From NCBI RefSeq assembly GCF_003610295.1, contig NZ_RAPV01000002.1:558001-622000 (forward strand): a DNA stretch of 64,000 nt, given 5' to 3'. A program made the translations under genes and the position numbers. Shown here one piece after another: positions 55,369 to 64,000 of this stretch. Every line of letters begins with the position of its first letter. Within the stretch, counting starts at the first letter, position 1. This stretch comes from Paraburkholderia sp. BL23I1N1 (lineage in GTDB: Bacteria > Pseudomonadota > Gammaproteobacteria > Burkholderiales > Burkholderiaceae). The notes under the pieces were generated by a model that had not been told where the DNA came from, searched no databases, and was given only the letters and a program-made list of their open reading frames with translations.

Positions 55369-56934
55369 ATGAAGTGGTTCGACCGCATGACCGTATTCAG
55401 GAAACTGCTGTTGGCGTTTGCCGTTGTGATCGGGTTCTGCGTCGTGATCGGCGGGACTTCGCTGAAGACGCTGTCGTCGATGCACGACATCACCGACGCC
55501 ATCTGCGACCAGCACATGAACGGCCTCTACTGGATGGAAGAGGCGAACCGCCACAAGATCGATTCCGATCTTGCCGCCGCGAATCTCGGCTACGCAGCCG
55601 ACGACGCCGGTCGTCAGAAGTTGAAGGACAGCATCGTCGCATCGCTCAAGGAGATGCATGCGGCCTACGACCAGTATCGGGCGACCAACGCTACAGCCAA
55701 GGGTCAGGAGATGTTCGACGAAGTGCTGCGCAAGTCGGCGGTGTGGGAGGGCATCGTGCATCAGCAGATCGGTCTCGAACCGATTCCGGCCGGCGTCGAC
55801 AACAACGAACTCGTGCGCCGCGCGATTGCGTCGAGCGAAGCGCTGCGCGACCGCATCACGGCGCTGATCGACTATCGCCGTCAGCAAGCCAACGAAGCCC
55901 AGCAGGAGGCAGGCGCGGATTATCAGCACATGCGCATCGTGATGCTCGCCCTGGTGTTGGGTGCGATTGCCGTGGGCACGTTGCTCGCGACGGTGATCGC
56001 GCGGCGGCTCGCGCGTCAACTTGGCGGTGAACCGGATTACGCGATGCACATCGCCAACCGCATCGCCGACGGCGACCTGAGCGTGCGTGTCGAGACCCGT
56101 GCGGGCGATTCCGGCAGCATGCTGTTCGCGCTGCGCAACATGCGTGAGCGGCTCGCGGGCATCGTATCGGGGATCAGCGAGTCGAGCGAATCGATCCTGA
56201 TGGCCTCGGGCGAGATCGCACAGGGCAACACCGATCTGTCGCAACGCACCGAAGAACAGGCGGCCGCGTTGCAGGAAACAGCGTCGAGCATGCAGGAATT
56301 GACCTCGACCGTGAAGATGAATGCCGAGAACGCGCAGCAGGCGGGCGGCGTCGCGCATGGCGCGTCGGAAGTGGCCGCGCGCGGCAGCGGCCTGGTCGGC
56401 GATGTGGTCGAAACGATGCGCGAGCTGGCAGCGGGTTCGAAGCGCATGACCGACATCATTGCCGTGATCGAAGGGATTGCGTTTCAGACCAACATTCTCG
56501 CGTTGAATGCAGCGGTGGAAGCGGCGCGCGCCGGTGAACAGGGCCGCGGCTTCGCGGTGGTGGCGGGGGAAGTGCGCTCACTGGCCCAGCGCAGCGCGGT
56601 GTCGGCCAAGGAGATCAAGGAGCTGATCGAAAGTTCGACGGCGCGCGTGGGCAGCGGTGCTGAACTGGCCGAGCGCGCCGGTCAGACGATGGCGGAAGTC
56701 ACGCATGCGGTGAAACGCGTGACCGACATCATGGGCGAGATTTCGTCGGCGTCGCAGGAGCAGAGCACCGGCATCGAGGAAGTGAACCGCGCGGTCGCGC
56801 AGATGGACGACGTGACCCAGCAGAATGCTGCGCTGGTCGAGCAGGCGGCGGCCGCGGCGGCATCGATGGCGGACCAGGCGAGGCAATTGCAAGCGGCGGT
56901 CACGGTGTTTTCGCTGGACGCGCGGCAGGGTTGA
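55369..56934 (+). CDS. Methyl-accepting chemotaxis protein without C-terminal tether
   Basis: A 521-residue receptor: membrane segment near residues 10-30, 4HB-type periplasmic domain ([29 protein letters not shown] and onward), second segment near 190-210, HAMP, signalling domain with [20 protein letters not shown] and [20 protein letters not shown]. It ends [11 protein letters not shown] and lacks a W-x-x-F pentapeptide, so it would depend on other receptors for methylation control. ATG 55369 preferred; ATG 55354 is also in frame. Confidence 0.93.
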   Translation: MKWFDRMTVFRKLLLAFAVVIGFCVVIGGTSLKTLSSMHDITDAICDQHMNGLYWMEEANRHKIDSDLAAANLGYAADDAGRQKLKDSIVASLKEMHAAYDQYRATNATAKGQEMFDEVLRKSAVWEGIVHQQIGLEPIPAGVDNNELVRRAIASSEALRDRITALIDYRRQQANEAQQEAGADYQHMRIVMLALVLGAIAVGTLLATVIARRLARQLGGEPDYAMHIANRIADGDLSVRVETRAGDSGSMLFALRNMRERLAGIVSGISESSESILMASGEIAQGNTDLSQRTEEQAAALQETASSMQELTSTVKMNAENAQQAGGVAHGASEVAARGSGLVGDVVETMRELAAGSKRMTDIIAVIEGIAFQTNILALNAAVEAARAGEQGRGFAVVAGEVRSLAQRSAVSAKEIKELIESSTARVGSGAELAERAGQTMAEVTHAVKRVTDIMGEISSASQEQSTGIEEVNRAVAQMDDVTQQNAALVEQAAAAAASMADQARQLQAAVTVFSLDARQG

Positions 56935-57251
56935 TCGAGTGGATGAAGACGAGGGGCGTTGCTGACTGCGCAGGTCATCGTTAGGGCGTGACTGTTTGCG
57001 CCGGGTGATGGATCAGGGGGCGCTGCTCGCGGTAGTGAGAACCGGGGGCATGGTTGCTCGCGTCGGTGATAGATCAGGGCGGTGCCTGGCAACGTTCGCG
57101 ATATTTGGCGGCGCAGCGTGCGTAGCGCTCTTTGCGCGATTTTTGCCGCCCTTGCCAGGCCTGGTGGCTCTCCGTACACTCGCGCGTAATTCACCGACGG
57201 CGCAGTGACCGGCGCCGCCCACCATAACGCCGACAGAGGAGAACCCCCGCC
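56935..57251. other. Intergenic region upstream of uraA-like gene
   Basis: About 317 bp. Two loosely similar segments (GGTGATGGATCAGGG near 57004 and GGTGATAGATCAGGG near 57065) suggest an old duplication. GAGGAGAACC lies before the ATG. Confidence 0.4.
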
Positions 57252-58559
57252 ATGGCCGATTCCTACTTCCCACGCTGGCGCGCCCAGCCGAACGCTGCCG
57301 AGGGCCGCATTGTCGGCACCGACGAACGGCTTGCGTGGCCGCAGATGTTGGCGATGGGCGTTCAGCACGTCGTCGCGATGTTCGGTTCGACCGTGCTTGC
57401 GCCGTTGCTGATGGGCTTCGATCCGAACCTGTGCATCTTTATGTCGGGGATCGGCACGCTGTTGTTCTTCGTGCTGGTGGGTGGTCGCGTACCGAGTTAT
57501 CTCGGCTCGAGCTTCGCGTTCATCGGTCTGGTGATCGCGGTGACGGGGTATGGCGGTCACGGTCCGAACCTGAACATCCCGGTGGCGTTGGGCGGGATCA
57601 TTGCGTGCGGGGTGGTGTACGCGATCATTGGCCTGATCGTGTCGGCGGTCGGCACGACGTGGATTGAAACGTTGATGCCGCCTGTGGTGACCGGGGCGAT
57701 TGTCTGCGTGATCGGGCTGAATCTTGCGCCGATCGCGGTGCATGGTGTGAGCGGCAGCAACTTCGATGCGTGGATGGCGCTGGTGACGGTGCTGTGCGTC
57801 GGCGCGGTCGCGGTGTTTGCGCGCGGCATGCTGCAGCGGTTGCTGATTCTGGTTGGTTTGCTGATGGCGTACGTGATTTACGCGATCGTCACGAATGGTC
57901 TCGGCATGGGTAAGCCGATCGACTTTGCGATTGTGGCGAATGCTGCGTGGTTTGGTATGCCGCACTTCACCGCGCCGGTTTTCAACTTTCAGGCGATGAC
58001 CTTGCTCGCGCCGATTGCGGTGATTCTTGTTGCTGAGAATCTTGGGCACATTAAGGCTGTGAGCGCGATGACCGGTCAGAACCTGGACCGTTACGTCGGC
58101 CGTGCATTTCTCGGCGATGGACTCGCGACGATTGTTTCTGGTTTCGCCGGGGGCACTGGGGTGACGACGTATGCCGAGAACATTGGCGTGATGGCTGTGA
58201 CCAAGATTTATTCGACGCTGGTGTTTGTTATTGCTGCGGTTATTGCGCTTGTGCTGGGTTTTTCGCCGAAGTTTGGGGCGGTGATTCAGACTATTCCCGG
58301 GCCGGTGCTTGGTGGGGTGTCGATTGTTGTGTTTGGGTTGATTGCTGTGACTGGCGCGCGGATTTGGGTTGTCAATAAGGTGGATTTTTCTGATAACCGG
58401 AATTTGATTGTTGCGGCGGTGACGCTGGTGCTGGGGGCTGGGGATTTTTCGCTGAAGCTGGGTGGGTTTGGGCTTGGGGGGATAGGGACTGCTACCTTCG
58501 GGGCGATTATTTTGTATGCGCTTCTGAGGAGGCGGGCGGCGCCAGGGCCCGTGGCTTAA
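57252..58559 (+). CDS. uraA: NCS2 family uracil permease
   Basis: A 435-residue inner-membrane proton symporter with about fourteen segments. Features of the UraA branch: QHVVAMFGSTVLAPLLMGFDP, YLGSSFAFIG, and the signature VAENLGHIKAVSAMTG and SGFAGGTGVTTYAENIGVMAVTKIYS, where the Glu residues bind the base. It should take up uracil. The last 400 bp change style: third positions become rich in T and G. Confidence 0.93.
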   Translation: MADSYFPRWRAQPNAAEGRIVGTDERLAWPQMLAMGVQHVVAMFGSTVLAPLLMGFDPNLCIFMSGIGTLLFFVLVGGRVPSYLGSSFAFIGLVIAVTGYGGHGPNLNIPVALGGIIACGVVYAIIGLIVSAVGTTWIETLMPPVVTGAIVCVIGLNLAPIAVHGVSGSNFDAWMALVTVLCVGAVAVFARGMLQRLLILVGLLMAYVIYAIVTNGLGMGKPIDFAIVANAAWFGMPHFTAPVFNFQAMTLLAPIAVILVAENLGHIKAVSAMTGQNLDRYVGRAFLGDGLATIVSGFAGGTGVTTYAENIGVMAVTKIYSTLVFVIAAVIALVLGFSPKFGAVIQTIPGPVLGGVSIVVFGLIAVTGARIWVVNKVDFSDNRNLIVAAVTLVLGAGDFSLKLGGFGLGGIGTATFGAIILYALLRRRAAPGPVA

Positions 58560-58666
58560 GGTTTGGTTTTTTTGCCTGCTCGGCGCTTTTGGGTTGTTCG
58601 CTTGTGGTGTTGGCCTTTCCTTGTTTTCTTATTGGTCTATTAGCGTTCCCCCTGTGCGGGGGGCAC

Positions 58667-58702
58667 CTACTTTTCTTTGCCTGCCGCCGCAAAGAAAAGT
58701 AG
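58667..58702. repeat. CTACTTTTCTTTG hairpin, genus-wide intergenic repeat
   Basis: CTACTTTTCTTTG at 58667-58679 and CAAAGAAAAGTAG at 58690-58702, 13-bp perfect arms and a 10-base loop. The motif is known as a common intergenic repeat in Paraburkholderia, from memory. Confidence 0.85.
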
Positions 58703-58910
58703 GCAAAAGAAAGCGGCTCAAACCGCCAGCTTATAAGCGGGTCCCCCGCGCAGTTGCGGTAGTGGTGCATCTGGAATCTGTGTTCTCGCACATTCGGCGT
58801 GAGTGACAAGGCCGTCATACCTCCGGCGGCGCGGCGCGCGCCGACGCGTACTTCATTGAACCGTCTGTTGTTTTTACGTTTAGCAAAACTGAATAAAGTC
58901 GCCCGCATTA

Positions 58911-59075
58911 TTCGATGTCGCGCACTCCATAAAGCTGACTGCCGCATTTGATGCTCGCGGTATTTCACACCAAACGGTGTGCGGTATTGATGCTCGCAGT
59001 ACTTCACGAAACTGCCGGCGATATTCGATGCCCACGGTACTTCAGGAGGTAGCTTGCCGTCTTCAGCGTGCCGCA
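58911..59075 (+). repeat. Four degenerate tandem units of about 40 bp
   Basis: Units contain TTCGATGTCGCGCACTCCAT, TTGATGCTCGCGGTATTTCA, TTGATGCTCGCAGTACTTCA and TTCGATGCCCACGGTACTTC. Units 2 and 3 are closest. They fill the space between the inverted arms. Confidence 0.7.
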
Positions 59076-59481
59076 CTTCAGATATTGTTAGGTATGTATG
59101 CCGTCGGGGGCGAAACACCGGGTCCGTCGGCATCTCACCGAGGCGCGGCCGATGGCCCCCGCCAAGTCCAACCGAAGCCCGAATTTCCCGATGAACCCTT
59201 CCGGCGAGCACGTAGTGCGAGGCGGGAAGCATGACTGCCTTGTCACGAACGTCGAATGTGCGAAGACACAGATTCCAGATGAACCACTACCGCAACTGCG
59301 CGGGGGACCCGCTTATGAGCTGGCGGTGTGCCCCGCACAGGGGCAACGCTAATAGACCACTAACAAAACAAGGAAAGGCCAACGCCATAAAAACACAGAC
59401 AACCAAGCACCGCGCAGGCAAAAAACCAAAGCAATCCTCAAGACCAAAAAAACTGCCCCCGCAAAGGCAAACCCCAACCCT

Positions 59482-61137
59482 TCACTTCCTCCGAACAGTC
59501 AACGCGGTCTCCGCCAAATCCACCTCCCGCATCAACTTATTCAAAGTCTCATCATTAATCTCCTGAGAATTGCGCATCGCCAGCAGCGCCTTCCTCTCAG
59601 CCCGCATCGCCGCTATCTTCATCCGAAATTCAAGCGCATCGGCACGGCGCGCCAACTCACGTGGCTCCTGCTCCTCATCGAGCGTGGCGAGCCGCCGCCG
59701 ATACACATCCATCACCCTCGCGGTGACATCCGCGGCATAAGCCGATGCCGACTCATCAAGATGCGCACACTCCACATCGTGCACCTCATCGACCGCGCGA
59801 ATCGCCGCTTGCGCCGCCGTCGTGCGCGCCAGCGCTTCCTCCGCAGCATGCGGATCCTTGCCCCGCCGCCAGCCCCTCAACAGCAACGGCAACGTCACCA
59901 CCGCCACCAGCAACGAAAAAAGAATCACCCCCGAGGCAATGAAAATTGCCAGATCCCGTCCCGGTAGCGGTGCGCCCCCCGGCAACAGCTCGGGCAGCGA
60001 CAACACGCCCGCCAGCGTCACCGCACCACGAACGCCGGCCACCGTCATCACCGTCACCGTGCGCAATCCGGGCACGGCGTTCGCCACGCCATGCTTCGTC
60101 GCGCCGCGGCTCGCGAACCAGCGCAGCAGCCATACCCACACAAAGCGCAGCGCGTAAAGCGCCGCCGCCACCGCGGCGATGTAACCAATCAGCAGCCACA
60201 CCTGCGCGTTGCTGGTCTCGTGCGCGTCGAACAACGCCCGGCCAAGAATGTGCGGAAACTGCAGCCCCAACAAAATGAACACCATGCCGTTGAAGACGAA
60301 CTCGATCATCGTCCACGTGCTGTTCGCCCGCACTCGCGACGACACCGGCCCGACGTTCACAATGCTCGCGTAGTTCATCATCATGCCGGCCGAGACCGCC
60401 GACAAAATGCCCGAGAACTCGAAGCGCTCGGCAATCAGGTAAGCCGCGAACGGAATCAGCAGGGTCATCACGACACCGGGCGCGGGATCGCCTTCTTCGT
60501 TAAGGCTCAGAAAGCGCGCCGACACAAAGCTGAATACCCAGCTCACCGCCGCGCCGGTCGCGAGACCGCCCGCCGCGATGATCACGAAGCTGATCGACGC
60601 GTCGCGTAGTGAAAACACCCCCGTCAGCGCCGCGGCAATCGCGAACTTCAACGCGACAAGGCCCGAGGCGTCGTTCATCAACGCCTCGCCTTCAAGGATA
60701 TGCATCAGCCGCCCGGGAATCTTGCCCTTGCCGACGATGCCGGAAAGCGCCACCGCATCGGTCGGCGACAGTACCGCGGCCAGCGCGAACGCAACCGGCA
60801 GCGAGATCGACGGCACCAGCGCATGCACGAAATACCCGACCGCCAGGACGGTCATGAAAACCAGGCCGAGTGCAAGCATCAGAATGGAGCGGCGCGCCAT
60901 GAACAATTCGCGCTTGGGAATGCGCCATCCATCCGCGAACAGCAGCGGCGGAATGAACAGCATCATGAATATTTCCGGATCGAAGGTGACGTGCAGCCCG
61001 AGCCTCGGCCATGCGAGCAATGCGCCAGTCGCGATCTGCACGAGCGGCAGCGGCAAGGCAATCGGCAGCATCCGGATAACGACGCCGGAAGCGGCGACGG
61101 CGAGCAACAGAATCAGTACGGTAAAGACAATATCCAT
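59482..61137 (-). CDS. Na+/H+ antiporter, CPA1 family
   Basis: A 551-residue monovalent cation:proton antiporter. About twelve membrane segments, with the ion-binding region FALAAVLSPTDAVALSGIVGKGKIP and LEGEALMNDASGLVALKFAIA (Asp pair of the CPA1 type) and a cytosolic C-terminal part of about 120 residues that is rich in Glu, Arg and Ala helices. ATG 61137 opens directly into the first segment; a longer frame adds a polar stretch without support. Roles: sodium or potassium tolerance and pH control. Confidence 0.9.
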   Translation of the reverse strand: MDIVFTVLILLLAVAASGVVIRMLPIALPLPLVQIATGALLAWPRLGLHVTFDPEIFMMLFIPPLLFADGWRIPKRELFMARRSILMLALGLVFMTVLAVGYFVHALVPSISLPVAFALAAVLSPTDAVALSGIVGKGKIPGRLMHILEGEALMNDASGLVALKFAIAAALTGVFSLRDASISFVIIAAGGLATGAAVSWVFSFVSARFLSLNEEGDPAPGVVMTLLIPFAAYLIAERFEFSGILSAVSAGMMMNYASIVNVGPVSSRVRANSTWTMIEFVFNGMVFILLGLQFPHILGRALFDAHETSNAQVWLLIGYIAAVAAALYALRFVWVWLLRWFASRGATKHGVANAVPGLRTVTVMTVAGVRGAVTLAGVLSLPELLPGGAPLPGRDLAIFIASGVILFSLLVAVVTLPLLLRGWRRGKDPHAAEEALARTTAAQAAIRAVDEVHDVECAHLDESASAYAADVTARVMDVYRRRLATLDEEQEPRELARRADALEFRMKIAAMRAERKALLAMRNSQEINDETLNKLMREVDLAETALTVRRK

Positions 61138-61520
61138 CGGGCTATTTCTGGAGATATAACGGCGCGTCCTTTGCGAATGACGACGATACCGTCGCAATTC
61201 GGCCAAGAGGCGTGCATGAGGCGCAAGGCCGAAGTTTAGCCCGACGACGCGGCACGTCATCGCCAACCCGGCACGCTCTTCCGAGCGCGGGTGGCCAGCC
61301 TCCCGGTAAGGCAATGCACCTTAACGGTGCGCGTCACGCTCGCGGGCGGCGCATAGTCCCTGTCGCCGGTGCAAACGGACATGCAAATTTCCTTCGAATG
61401 TGCGCCGGCACGCGCACGGAGCTTGCTTAAGGAATATCGATGAAGCACATTTTGGGAATCGGTGCCGAGGTTGTTCGCTTCCGCGTTCGGACCGGCCCGG
61501 CTCTCGCGTGAGAGGATTGC
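61138..61520. other. Intergenic region between divergent antiporter and EAL genes
   Basis: About 380 bp. No gene; promoters for both genes must lie here. GAGAGGATTGC before 61521 is the ribosome site of the EAL gene. Confidence 0.45.
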
Positions 61521-62789
61521 ATGACGATTGCGCAACAGGAAAGGACGGCCAGCGCGCCGCATGGTTTCGATGTCGAAGTGACGTCGGGGCTCGAACGTTT
61601 TTCGGCGCAGCATGGCGAGCTGACGTTGACCAGCGTGTTTCAACCGATTTTCAGCCTGTCGCATATGCGGGCGGTCGGCTACGAGGGGCTGCTGCGCGCG
61701 CACGACGCGCTCGACCGGCCCGTGTCGCCGCTCGACGTCTTCGGCGAAGCGGCGCGTCTGGGCGACGTGCTGCAAGTCGACCGGCTCGCCCAGACCTTGC
61801 ATCTGGAGAACTTCAAGGTGCTTGGCGCGGAGCGCGAATGGCTGTTTCTGAATGTGCACCCCGGCGCGCTCACCGATCCCTATCTTGCCGCCGCTTTGCT
61901 GGCCAACCTCCGGCGGCTCGACTTGCCGCCGCGGCGGATCGTGCTCGAGGTGCTCGAACAGCGCGCGGAAGATCTCGAACGTCTCGCCGACGCGGTGCGC
62001 CAGTTCCGTGAGCGCGGCTTCCTGATCGCGCTCGACGACTTCGGTGCTGGTCACTCGAACGTTGAACGGATCTGGCAGCTGAATCCCGATATCGTGAAGC
62101 TCGACCGCATCATGCTGTCGCACGCCGCGCATCGTGCGGATATGGCGACGATCCTGCCGGGGCTGGTGGCGTTGCTGCACGAAGCGGGCAAGCTGGTGCT
62201 GATCGAGGGCGTGGAAACGGAGCATGAAGCGCAGATGGCGCTCGCCTGCGACGCGGACTTCGTCCAGGGTTTTTTCTTCGGCCGACCGAACCCCGGCGCG
62301 GCCGATGCGGCGCACGCCATGACATGCATCAGCGAAGTCACCGAACGCTATCGCGATCAGGCCGAAGCGCGCGAGCGCCGCAACACGAGCCGTCTCGCGC
62401 CGTACCTGCGGGCGTTCGAACGCGCCGCGGAACGGCTCGCCGCCGGCGAACCGCTCGAGGAAGTGTGCTGGAATTTTCTCGCGCTCGATCATGCCGCGCG
62501 CTGCTTCCTGCTCGACGCGAAGGGCCGGCAGGCGGGCCGCAACGTCGTGTTGCGCGCCGATCGCGCGGCGCATGAAACGCGCTTTTTGCCGCTCGCGGAT
62601 GCGCAAGGGGCGAACTGGCTGCGTCGTCCGTATTTCCGCGCGGCGATCAGCGCGCCGGAACGCGTGCATGTGACGCGCCCGTATCTGTCGATCAACGAGG
62701 CGTTGCCGTGCGTGACGCTCTCGGTGGCGACGCGTGTCGGTGACCAGACGTGCGTGTTGTGCGGCGATATCGATTGGATCGAGGAATAA
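61521..62789 (+). CDS. EAL-domain c-di-GMP phosphodiesterase
   Basis: A 422-residue protein. The EAL domain covers about residues 30-265, and the catalytic and metal residues are all there: E55 in YEGLLR (EGL form of EAL), N111, E143, D172-D173 in LDDFGAGHSN, K193, E229 and E232, Q249. So it should cut c-di-GMP to pGpG. The C-terminal 150 residues (AARCFLLDAKGRQAGRNV, ANWLRRPYFRAAISAPERVHVTRPYLS) form a Cache-like sensor placed after the enzyme, in the cytoplasm, which is the reverse of the usual order. It may oppose the cyclase at 52638. Confidence 0.9.
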   Translation: MTIAQQERTASAPHGFDVEVTSGLERFSAQHGELTLTSVFQPIFSLSHMRAVGYEGLLRAHDALDRPVSPLDVFGEAARLGDVLQVDRLAQTLHLENFKVLGAEREWLFLNVHPGALTDPYLAAALLANLRRLDLPPRRIVLEVLEQRAEDLERLADAVRQFRERGFLIALDDFGAGHSNVERIWQLNPDIVKLDRIMLSHAAHRADMATILPGLVALLHEAGKLVLIEGVETEHEAQMALACDADFVQGFFFGRPNPGAADAAHAMTCISEVTERYRDQAEARERRNTSRLAPYLRAFERAAERLAAGEPLEEVCWNFLALDHAARCFLLDAKGRQAGRNVVLRADRAAHETRFLPLADAQGANWLRRPYFRAAISAPERVHVTRPYLSINEALPCVTLSVATRVGDQTCVLCGDIDWIEE

Positions 62790-62901
62790 CGATCCGGACG
62801 GTCCGACTGGCAGCGTGAATCAGCAGTTCTGGTGGCTCAGATTGCGAGGGCGCGCGGCGGTTCTGAGATCATGTCGTTTTTAACGACACTCAGCCGCGCC
62901 T

Positions 62902-63633
62902 ATGTCAGTCCTACTCGAAGTCATCGCCACGACCGTTGCCGACGCCCGGCTTGCCGTGCAGGCGGGTGCGAACCGCCTTGAACTCGTCACCGCGATGGGC
63001 GAGGGTGGTCTCACGCCGAGCATTGGGTTGATCGAAGCGGTGGTTGCAGCGGTTGAGATCCCTGCAGCCGGCGTATCAACGGCCGCCGCTCCAGTCAACG
63101 TGATCGTGCGACCACATAGCCGCTCATTCGTCTACGACGCCGACGACTACGCCGTGATGCTGCGCGACGTGCGTGCAGTCAAAGCTGCCGGTGCGAACGG
63201 CGTGGTGATCGGCATGCTGACCGCAGACGGCGAGATCGATCGCGAAGGCCTCGCGCGCGCAATCGATGCGGCCGATGGTCTCGCCATCACGTTCCACCGT
63301 GCGTTCGACGAAACGCGCGATCTGCAACAAGCGCTCGACGTGCTGCTCGGTTTCGACGCCGTGACGAACGTCCTGACCTCGGGCGGCAAACCGTCGGTAC
63401 TGCAGGCGGAGTCGATCGTGCGCGATCTCGTACGGCAAGCATCCGGCTCACATTGCACGGTGCTGGCGGGGGCGGGTTTGACGGTTGATGCCGTGGCCGG
63501 CTTCGTGAGCGCGACGCAAGTTCAAGCGGTTCACTTCGGTTCGGGCGTACGTGTTGGCGGCAACGGCCTCGCTCCCGTCGATCCGGTGAAAGTCGCGCAG
63601 GTGAGAATCATGCTGGACGCAATGCATAGCTGA
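62902..63633 (+). CDS. cutC: CutC family protein (copper homeostasis)
   Basis: A 243-residue TIM-barrel CutC protein: LLEVIATTVADARLAVQAGANRLELVTAMGEGGLTPS, then VIVRPHSRSFVYDADDYAVM and the C-terminal VHFGSGVRVG. CutC has been linked to copper tolerance, though the enzymatic role remains unclear. It stands alone and shares a terminator with the next, convergent gene. Confidence 0.92.
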   Translation: MSVLLEVIATTVADARLAVQAGANRLELVTAMGEGGLTPSIGLIEAVVAAVEIPAAGVSTAAAPVNVIVRPHSRSFVYDADDYAVMLRDVRAVKAAGANGVVIGMLTADGEIDREGLARAIDAADGLAITFHRAFDETRDLQQALDVLLGFDAVTNVLTSGGKPSVLQAESIVRDLVRQASGSHCTVLAGAGLTVDAVAGFVSATQVQAVHFGSGVRVGGNGLAPVDPVKVAQVRIMLDAMHS

Positions 63634-63721
63634 ATCATCGAGCAAAGACCAGCTCCATCGAACAACCCGCAAAATAATAAGCGCTGCTGAACGCCACGCG
63701 TAGCCAAACCATCAGGCAAAA

Positions 63722-63757
63722 AAATGCCGCTTCGAGGTTCAACCCGAAGCGGCATTT
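63722..63757 (-). terminator. Terminator between cutC and the right-edge gene
   Basis: AAATGCCGCTTCG at 63722-63734 pairs perfectly with CGAAGCGGCATTT at 63745-63757. A-run on the left gives a T-run for the leftward gene; it can also stop cutC. Confidence 0.85.
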
Positions 63758-63778
63758 CTCATCCAGGCAGCGAAAGAT

Positions 63779-64000
63779 TTACTTCGCGACGACCACTGGA
63801 ATGCCGCGCAACTGCCCGGCACCCTTCACCTCTTCCAGCGACTTCTTCACCGAAGCGCCCGTCGCCGCTTCAATCTGCAAGCGCGCAGCAAGGTCACGCT
63901 CGCCGCGCTTCACACCGGCGAGATTTGCCAGCTTCACGTGACCATAACCGCGTACACGCGCATGCAGATCGGCGAGCTTCGCGACGTCTTCGAGCGTGTT
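63779..64000 (-). CDS. C-terminal end of an indolepyruvate ferredoxin oxidoreductase-like protein (5' end outside)
   Basis: The frame reaches the right edge with no start; 73 residues are seen. It reads LADLHARVRGYGHVKLANLAG, then ERDLAARLQIEAATG and ends GIPVVVAK with TAA at 63779-63781. The R-G-Y-G-H-V-K motif is found at the end of indolepyruvate:ferredoxin oxidoreductase-type proteins. With only this part visible the assignment is tentative. Confidence 0.5.
   Translation of the reverse strand, partial: NTLEDVAKLADLHARVRGYGHVKLANLAGVKRGERDLAARLQIEAATGASVKKSLEEVKGAGQLRGIPVVVAK

Larger units (their letters stand above)
58609..59382. repeat. Large imperfect inverted repeat
   Basis: Left arm about 58609-58817 (209 bp) and right arm about 59231-59382 (152 bp) are inverted copies; the match includes TTGGCCTTTCCTTGTTTT and the segment GCGGGTCCCCCGCGCAGTTG. 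The left arm carries an extra 57 bp with the hairpin listed separately. Arms of this kind are frequent in Paraburkholderia intergenic regions. Confidence 0.85.
58560..59481. other. Long intergenic region filled by an inverted repeat and tandem repeats
   Basis: About 920 bp without a supported gene. Left and right parts are inverted copies of one another, and the middle has four degenerate tandem units. Frames here give similar peptides from both arms (NHYRNCAGDP and HHYRNCAGDP), which is a result of the repeat and not of coding. Confidence 0.7.

Noticed and set aside
58507..59232. 241-codon minus-strand frame between uraA and the antiporter
   Set aside because: It is translated repeat; the opposite arm gives a similar peptide on the other strand.

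Overview
The window looks like the chromosome of a high-GC betaproteobacterium of the Burkholderiaceae, most likely Paraburkholderia. This is an inference from several things seen together: strong G/C at third codon positions, the rsmI/yraN/diaA/dolP-like block, a short H-NS-family protein with a C-terminal AT-hook-like domain, a collagen-like lipoprotein with a Pro-Thr tract, several methyl-accepting chemotaxis proteins, and the Burkholderia-type intergenic repeat that carries a CTACTTTTCTTTG hairpin. No species can be named from the sequence alone.

Positions 1-20308 are mostly core genome: the end of an MFS transporter, an amidase, a dienelactone hydrolase, a nitronate monooxygenase, a branched-chain amino acid binding protein, a cupin-like (JmjC-fold) protein, the Pro-Thr lipoprotein, a second MFS transporter, a HugZ-like flavoprotein, H-NS, a cation diffusion facilitator, an Lrp regulator, a DEDD exonuclease with a metallo-hydrolase, the lipoprotein RlpA behind a strikingly structured leader, and rsmI / yraN / diaA / BON-lipoprotein / cytochrome c, ending at tRNA-Ala(CGC).

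Positions 20309 to about 43880 are an accessory region, built in layers and much decayed. Next to the tRNA lies a fossil replicon: an AlpA-like gene and a TrfA-type replication initiator broken by one in-frame stop, with four iteron-like 17-bp direct repeats at its 3' end. Further on come an SDR/LysR pair, lone hypothetical genes separated by a degenerate repeat, and a compact locus made of a ribbon-helix-helix-like gene divergent from a DUF4062 plus AlbA_2/HATPase two-gene operon (the best candidate here for an undescribed, possibly defensive, system). These are followed by IS5, group II intron, ISNCY-type, IS3 and IS110 pieces, a porin and NCS1 permease, a lipoprotein/GcvA-type regulator pair, a lysozyme with a putative periplasmic inhibitor, a LysR/monooxygenase pair, and tyrosine recombinases.

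Positions 43881-64000 return to chromosome-like content with a signalling flavour: three chemotaxis receptors (two ending in a W-x-x-F CheR/CheB tether), a TPP-dependent enzyme, a TetR regulator with matched palindromes on both sides controlling two NAD(P)-dependent reductases, a diguanylate cyclase, a DUF2239 gene with an operator-framed promoter, a uracil permease, a large inverted repeat, a Na+/H+ antiporter, an EAL phosphodiesterase, cutC, and the C-terminal end of what looks like an indolepyruvate oxidoreductase-type protein running off the right edge.
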